Positions 4,841-5,557 of a DNA stretch of 5,557 nucleotides are shown in pieces. The position numbers and the translations under genes are program-made. The notes beneath the pieces are model-generated. The model saw only the letters and a list, made by a program, of their open reading frames with translations, did no database searches and was not told the origin of the DNA. Source of the stretch: Methanosalsum sp. (GTDB lineage Archaea; Halobacteriota; Methanosarcinia; Methanosarcinales; Methanosarcinaceae); assembly GCA_007127385.1 (NCBI GenBank), contig SKZM01000066.1, forward strand, positions 1 to 5,557, in the 5' to 3' direction. Numbering within the stretch: the first letter of the stretch is position 1; each line of letters opens with the position of its first letter.

Positions 4841-5557
4841 ATGCCGATAAAAATCAGGCCACAGGATTCTCTGAAGTTGATACATCCCAGATCATTCAAG
4901 TATATGAGCAGGTATCTGGAATCACTTGTTGAAGGCAGACTCTGGCTCAAAATCTTTATAGGGATGTTTCTTGGAATCGCTGTTGGACTATTGCTTGGAC
5001 CCACATACGGCCTTGTAGATCCGGCAACTGCCACAATACTTGGTGAATGGTTTGCATTACCGGGTTACATTTTTCTTGGTCTTTTACAAATGATTGTAAT
5101 ACCTCTGGTATTTGCATCGATTATAAGGGGAATTGCTGCAGGAGAGGATATAGAACAGCTTAAAAAAGTTGGTCTTAGAGTCGTGGGTTATTTTCTGATC
5201 ACCACTGTAATTGCTGTATTCATTGGATTGGGGCTGGCCACTACAATACAGCCTGGACAGTATATTAGCAGTGATGCTGTAAGGGGTACAATGGGAGATG
5301 TGGTGGCACCGGTGGATGTAGGGGGGAATGAAATAAGCAATTCTGTCATAGTATCAATTCCGATGCAGATCGGATCACTTTTGCCCACCAACCCACTGGC
5401 TGCAATGGTATCAGGGCAGATGCTTCAGGTAGTTATTTTTTCTATAATCGTGGGTATTGCTCTTGTTTCAATGGCTCCTCAACAGTCAAAGCCTTTGCTG
5501 GATCTTCTTGGATCTGTTCAGGAAGTATCGATGCTGGTTGTAAAATGGAGTATGCTA
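4841..5557 (+). CDS. Dicarboxylate/amino acid:cation symporter (DAACS/SDF family), N-terminal part
   Basis: A membrane transporter of the GltP/GltPh/DctA family, which moves glutamate, aspartate or C4-dicarboxylates with Na+ or H+. The reading frame is open to the window end, giving 239 residues of a family usually near 400-430. Family marks: WLKIFIGMFLGIAVGLLLGP (35-54) as the first membrane helix, the signature FLGLLQMIVIPLVFASIIRG (78-97), the following helix VVGYFLITTVIAVFIGLGLA (114-133), and LLPTNPLAAMVSGQMLQVVI (180-199) leading into SIIVGIAL. The substrate-defining serine-rich hairpin and NMDGT helix lie beyond the window, so the substrate and coupling ion cannot be read. A charged cytoplasmic stretch of about 34 residues precedes the first helix, somewhat longer than in typical members. 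It is 39 bases after citrate synthase and possibly co-transcribed with it, which would fit glutamate or C4-acid metabolism, but this is inference. Confidence 0.9.
   Translation, partial: MPIKIRPQDSLKLIHPRSFKYMSRYLESLVEGRLWLKIFIGMFLGIAVGLLLGPTYGLVDPATATILGEWFALPGYIFLGLLQMIVIPLVFASIIRGIAAGEDIEQLKKVGLRVVGYFLITTVIAVFIGLGLATTIQPGQYISSDAVRGTMGDVVAPVDVGGNEISNSVIVSIPMQIGSLLPTNPLAAMVSGQMLQVVIFSIIVGIALVSMAPQQSKPLLDLLGSVQEVSMLVVKWSML

Overview
The window reads as two unrelated pieces of archaeal DNA joined near position 700-725. The left ~700 bases are very GC-rich, with almost every codon ending in G or C and an acidic product. They carry the front half of a type I restriction enzyme R subunit (HsdR), and composition and protein style suggest a haloarchaeon. 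The right ~4.8 kb is AT-rich. Its genes resemble those of methanogens of the Methanosarcinales: archaeal TATA boxes, GGTGAT and GGAGGT ribosome-binding sites, an archaeal CTP-type polyprenol kinase, and citrate synthase of a partial oxidative branch. Together the two halves suggest a hypersaline community containing haloarchaea and halophilic methanogens. Both genes at the join are cut off (HsdR loses its back, ArgG loses its front), so a chimeric contig is the simplest explanation. These organism assignments are inference from composition and family resemblance, not from a search.

Layout: (1) 2-769 (+), hsdR fragment ending in foreign sequence. (2) 706-1278 (+), C-terminal half of argininosuccinate synthase. 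(3) A minus-strand operon from 2744 down to 1294: a cysteine-rich PadR-family regulator, an ArsP/COG0701-type permease overlapping it by 4 bases, and a previously uncalled 39-residue Cys-Cys peptide. Its promoter region (2776-2829) has a TATA box and a set of CAATGTAT half-sites placed where a repressor would block transcription. (4) 3001-3585 (+), an integral-membrane dolichol/phytol/diacylglycerol-kinase-like protein, possibly translated from a leaderless mRNA. (5) 3686-4801 (+), citrate synthase, with a clear TATA box, Shine-Dalgarno and GTG start. (6) 4841 to the end (+), the front half of a dicarboxylate/amino acid:cation symporter.

How the genes may work together: the padR-permease-CC-peptide cassette looks like a self-regulated, thiol-based response and export system for a metal(loid) or similar soft ligand, since all three products carry paired or closely spaced cysteines. 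Citrate synthase feeds the 2-oxoglutarate/glutamate branch, and the symporter next to it belongs to the glutamate/aspartate/dicarboxylate family, so a link through glutamate or C4-acid supply is plausible but unproven. No tRNA, rRNA, CRISPR array or insertion sequence was seen.
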